Source: Podocnemis expansa (Eukaryota > Chordata > Testudines > Podocnemididae). Taken from it: 64,000 bases of DNA. The stretch is taken from the NCBI GenBank assembly GCA_007922195.1, contig ML682059.1:14626295-14690294 (forward strand). Direction: 5' to 3'. Every line of letters starts with the position of its first letter. Position 1 is the stretch's first letter. Positions 61,852-64,000 of this stretch are shown here, piece after piece. Under the pieces are notes generated by a model. That model was not told where the DNA came from and ran no database searches. It saw only the letters and a list, made by a program, of their open reading frames with translations. The position numbers and the translations under genes are program-made.

Positions 61852-62842
61852 CTGCCACCCCCCCGAGAGGAAACAAAGGACAATAATTTTACATGTGCAG
61901 TGTGTAAACAAATAAAACATTTTATTAGAAAAAAGCTATAATAAAGGTAAAACTATAAATGTGCTAATAATAAATTCACTTAGTTTCATGAGAAAAATTC
62001 AGATAAGAGCTTTTGTTCCAGGAGTCTTCATTACTAGTATTTACTTTACTTTCTACAGGAAAATCAATCATGCAGTAACATTATCATATCATTTCTGGTA
62101 GAACACACAATGTGCTAAGTGCTGTACAAACATGAAGGAAAGCTGGGTTCAATACTCTGAAAAAGTTACAATCCTTACAGCTTGACTGTTAGTAATACAA
62201 TGGTTTTCTAATCTGTACCATCCTTACAGTGGTTTATAGACTGACAATTGGCCTCCATAATTCTAGTGTCTCAAGTAACTTCATGTTCAGACAGTGACAA
62301 CCAGTGAGCAACCCACTAAAATGTTAAAATTTTCAGTGTGAGCAAAAACTTGTTACAAATTACAATTTACAGTATGCACAATGAAGTGTATTCTAACATA
62401 TCAACTTTTAGGATTTTATCAGCAATTTTAGGTACAGCTTCTTTTAAACATGAACACAGCTTTAATAATCATCTTGATCATGATTATGCATGGATGTGAG
62501 GAACATTTAAATTGTTTAAGGTGGGCTAATTTATACTGAGTATGGTCAGACAAGTCTTATCCACACCAAAAAATACGGCACACACTGTTTTCTGTGCAGC
62601 TATGCCATGTTAAAAACAGTTTAACTGACAGCACAGAACAGAAAACCATTTATAAAAGTTTTAGGAAGTACAATTGAGTCTCTATGAAAGTAAATATACC
62701 TGAAACAACTGAAAACTGTAACCAACATTAATCAATACAAAATATTCTAGTACAGAAAGGCCACGATAAGTAACTTCAACATATTTCTCAAACAAATATA
62801 TAGCATTCACATCATTCCGTTTTTTTATCCATATCCACATCC
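61852..62842. other. GALNT12 upstream intron; nothing recognised
   Basis: AT-rich sequence upstream of the penultimate exon; no further GALNT12 exon seen up to the window end. Confidence 0.45.
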
Positions 62843-62872
62843 ATAGATAGATAGACAGACAGACAGATAGAT
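62843..62872. repeat. (GATA)n/(GACA)n microsatellite
   Basis: A compound run of GATA and GACA tetranucleotides. Confidence 0.9.
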
Positions 62873-62929
62873 GTAAATAACTCCCCTGATTTGCTATGTG
62901 CGTGAGTGATATGAAGTGTATCATGTGAA

Positions 62930-63180
62930 AGGCCACTGTGATGTCAGAGCTGACTCAACTCTTTGGGAGCAATTGGTTGAGTCACCTTTGACATCACAAA
63001 GGCCTAGGAGTCTTGACATAGCACAGATATATTATTTTATTGTAGCTGCATACCTGACTGTAATTCATAAAGGTAAAATGGCTGAGGATTTAAAAATCAG
63101 ACAGTAACAACCAGTGAAACCCAAGGATGGTTCACTCTGGTGATATAGCTTGCCCCCTTGGAACTTGTCAAAATTAGAAA
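62930..63180 (+). repeat. second copy of the 40.1 kb repeat, with hairpin
   Basis: Positions 62930-63003 form an inverted repeat (GGCCACTGTGATGTCAGAG and its near complement) of about 29-bp arms. The following 130 bp (TTGTAGCTGCATACCTGACT onward to CCCTTGGAACTTGTCAAAAT) match the reverse complement of 40085-40215. Helitron-related by association only. Confidence 0.65.
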
Positions 63181-63219
63181 ACTCTCAGCTTCCCAAATAA
63201 TCCACTTACTCTGTAGAAC

Positions 63220-63690
63220 TGACATGTCTACATTATTAACCACTCCCATCAATTTTTTTCATCCACAAATTTTAACAGCAATGGTTTCATGTTTGTTCCA
63301 GATCACTGATAAACACACTGAATAGCACAGAACCATGAAAAGGCAGGTCCCTGTGGGACTCTATTAGAAAAACCTTCAACTGAGTAGTGAGTCTCCATTT
63401 TCAGTTACATTCTGAAAACATGCTAAATTGATTTTTCACAGTACTAGGTTTTTTTAAATTGATGTATTGTGTGATACTAGTCAAATGCCTTATAGGTGTT
63501 GGCTCAGTAATTTGTCAACCAGACTTGTGATGGTATATAAATATCAAAATTTGACAGACTTTTCCATAAAAACATAGTGATTGACATCTATTCAGCTGTC
63601 ATCCTTTAGCATTCAACTGACTGAATGCCATATTAGGCTTTCTCAGTTTTTTCTTAAGATCAATATCAGGATAGCAACCTATAGTCACCC
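63220..63690 (-). mobile_element. CR1 LINE fragment, antisense on the plus strand
   Basis: The plus strand has GTCCCTGTGGGACTCTATTAG and CAAATGCCTTATAGGTGTTGG, antisense of the CR1 reverse transcriptase GVPQGS/KAFDTV region. Many lesions. Confidence 0.6.
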
Positions 63691-63746
63691 AGGTCATCCT
63701 ATTTACCCTTTGTACATATTGACAACTTTTTTTTTTTTTTTTTGCA

Positions 63747-64000
63747 GTCTTCTTGAACTTCACAAGTAGAGATCAATGGCTCAATGTCTAGTTGGCAACC
63801 AGCAACTAGTGGAATGCCCCAGGGGTCGGTTCTGGGGCCTGTTCTGTTCAACATCTTCATTAACGATCTGGATAATGGGATAGATTGCATGCTCAGTAAA
63901 TTCACAGATGATACCAAGCTGGGGTGAATGGTAAACATGCTGGAGGGCAGGGATAGGATTCAGGAAGATCTAGACAAATTGGAGTATTGCGCCAAACACA
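63747..64000 (+). mobile_element. CR1 LINE reverse-transcriptase fragment, runs off the window
   Basis: The plus strand reads [24 protein letters not shown] text in one frame and [20 protein letters not shown] then [11 protein letters not shown] in the proper frame: the CR1 palm motifs, with the catalytic F-A-DD seen as F-T-DD. It stops soon after and is cut by the window edge. Confidence 0.8.

Noticed and set aside
1..64000. CRISPR array, operons or prophage
   Set aside because: The window is vertebrate-like; no regularly spaced identical repeats and no prokaryotic gene organisation.

Overview
The window looks like a piece of a sauropsid (reptile) chromosome, most likely turtle and possibly crocodilian. 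There are no bacterial-style operons. The DNA is AT-rich and intron-like, coding content is a few short exons with GT/AG splice sites, and the interspersed repeats are those typical of turtles and crocodilians: CR1 LINEs, hAT MITEs with 8-bp target duplications, PIF-Harbinger, a DIRS-type tyrosine-recombinase retroelement, fold-back repeats and tRNA-like SINE pieces. Species is inferred from repeat style only.

Genes. Everything that is convincingly coding lies on the minus strand. At 61851-61696 and 49716-49579 are two exons that encode the C-terminal ricin-like lectin domain of a polypeptide GalNAc-transferase, best matched to GALNT12, including its stop codon. About 14 kb past that stop, at 35199-34924 inside a CpG island, is the first coding exon of a GABA-B receptor subunit 2-like class C GPCR (signal peptide plus the start of the Venus-flytrap domain). 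A further 22 kb on, at 12572-12327, is a second, diverged first exon of the same family with a different signal peptide. Both receptor exons end at the homologous position, in phase 0, at a GT donor. I could find no other receptor exons in the window, so the rest of the gene or genes must lie beyond position 1.

Layout. 1-12 kb: intron sequence after exon 1B with five hAT-type elements, a hAT nested in a fold-back repeat, an LTR-like block and a TIR MITE. 12.3-12.6 kb: receptor exon 1B. 17-25 kb: a MITE, then a ~6 kb dead PIF-Harbinger element holding transposase and Myb/SANT remnants and interrupted by a CR1, a fold-back repeat and another MITE. 26.5-27.7 kb: CR1. 28-34.7 kb: mostly unique sequence. 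34.7-35.6 kb: CpG island with receptor exon 1A. 35.8-42.6 kb: hAT, interrupted CR1, SINE pieces, a Helitron-like helicase remnant and a palindromic repeat. 44.3-44.9 kb: purine/GC-rich stretch. 49.6-61.9 kb: GALNT12 last two exons and the 12 kb intron between them, which carries a decayed DIRS element in the same orientation as the gene. 63.2-64 kb: two CR1 fragments in opposite orientations.

The main point of interest is the pair of tandem GABBR2-like first exons downstream of GALNT12. They are either alternative promoters of one receptor gene or the starts of two tandem paralogs. In mammals, as I recall the map, GABBR2 lies near GALNT12 but on the other side, beyond ANKS6.
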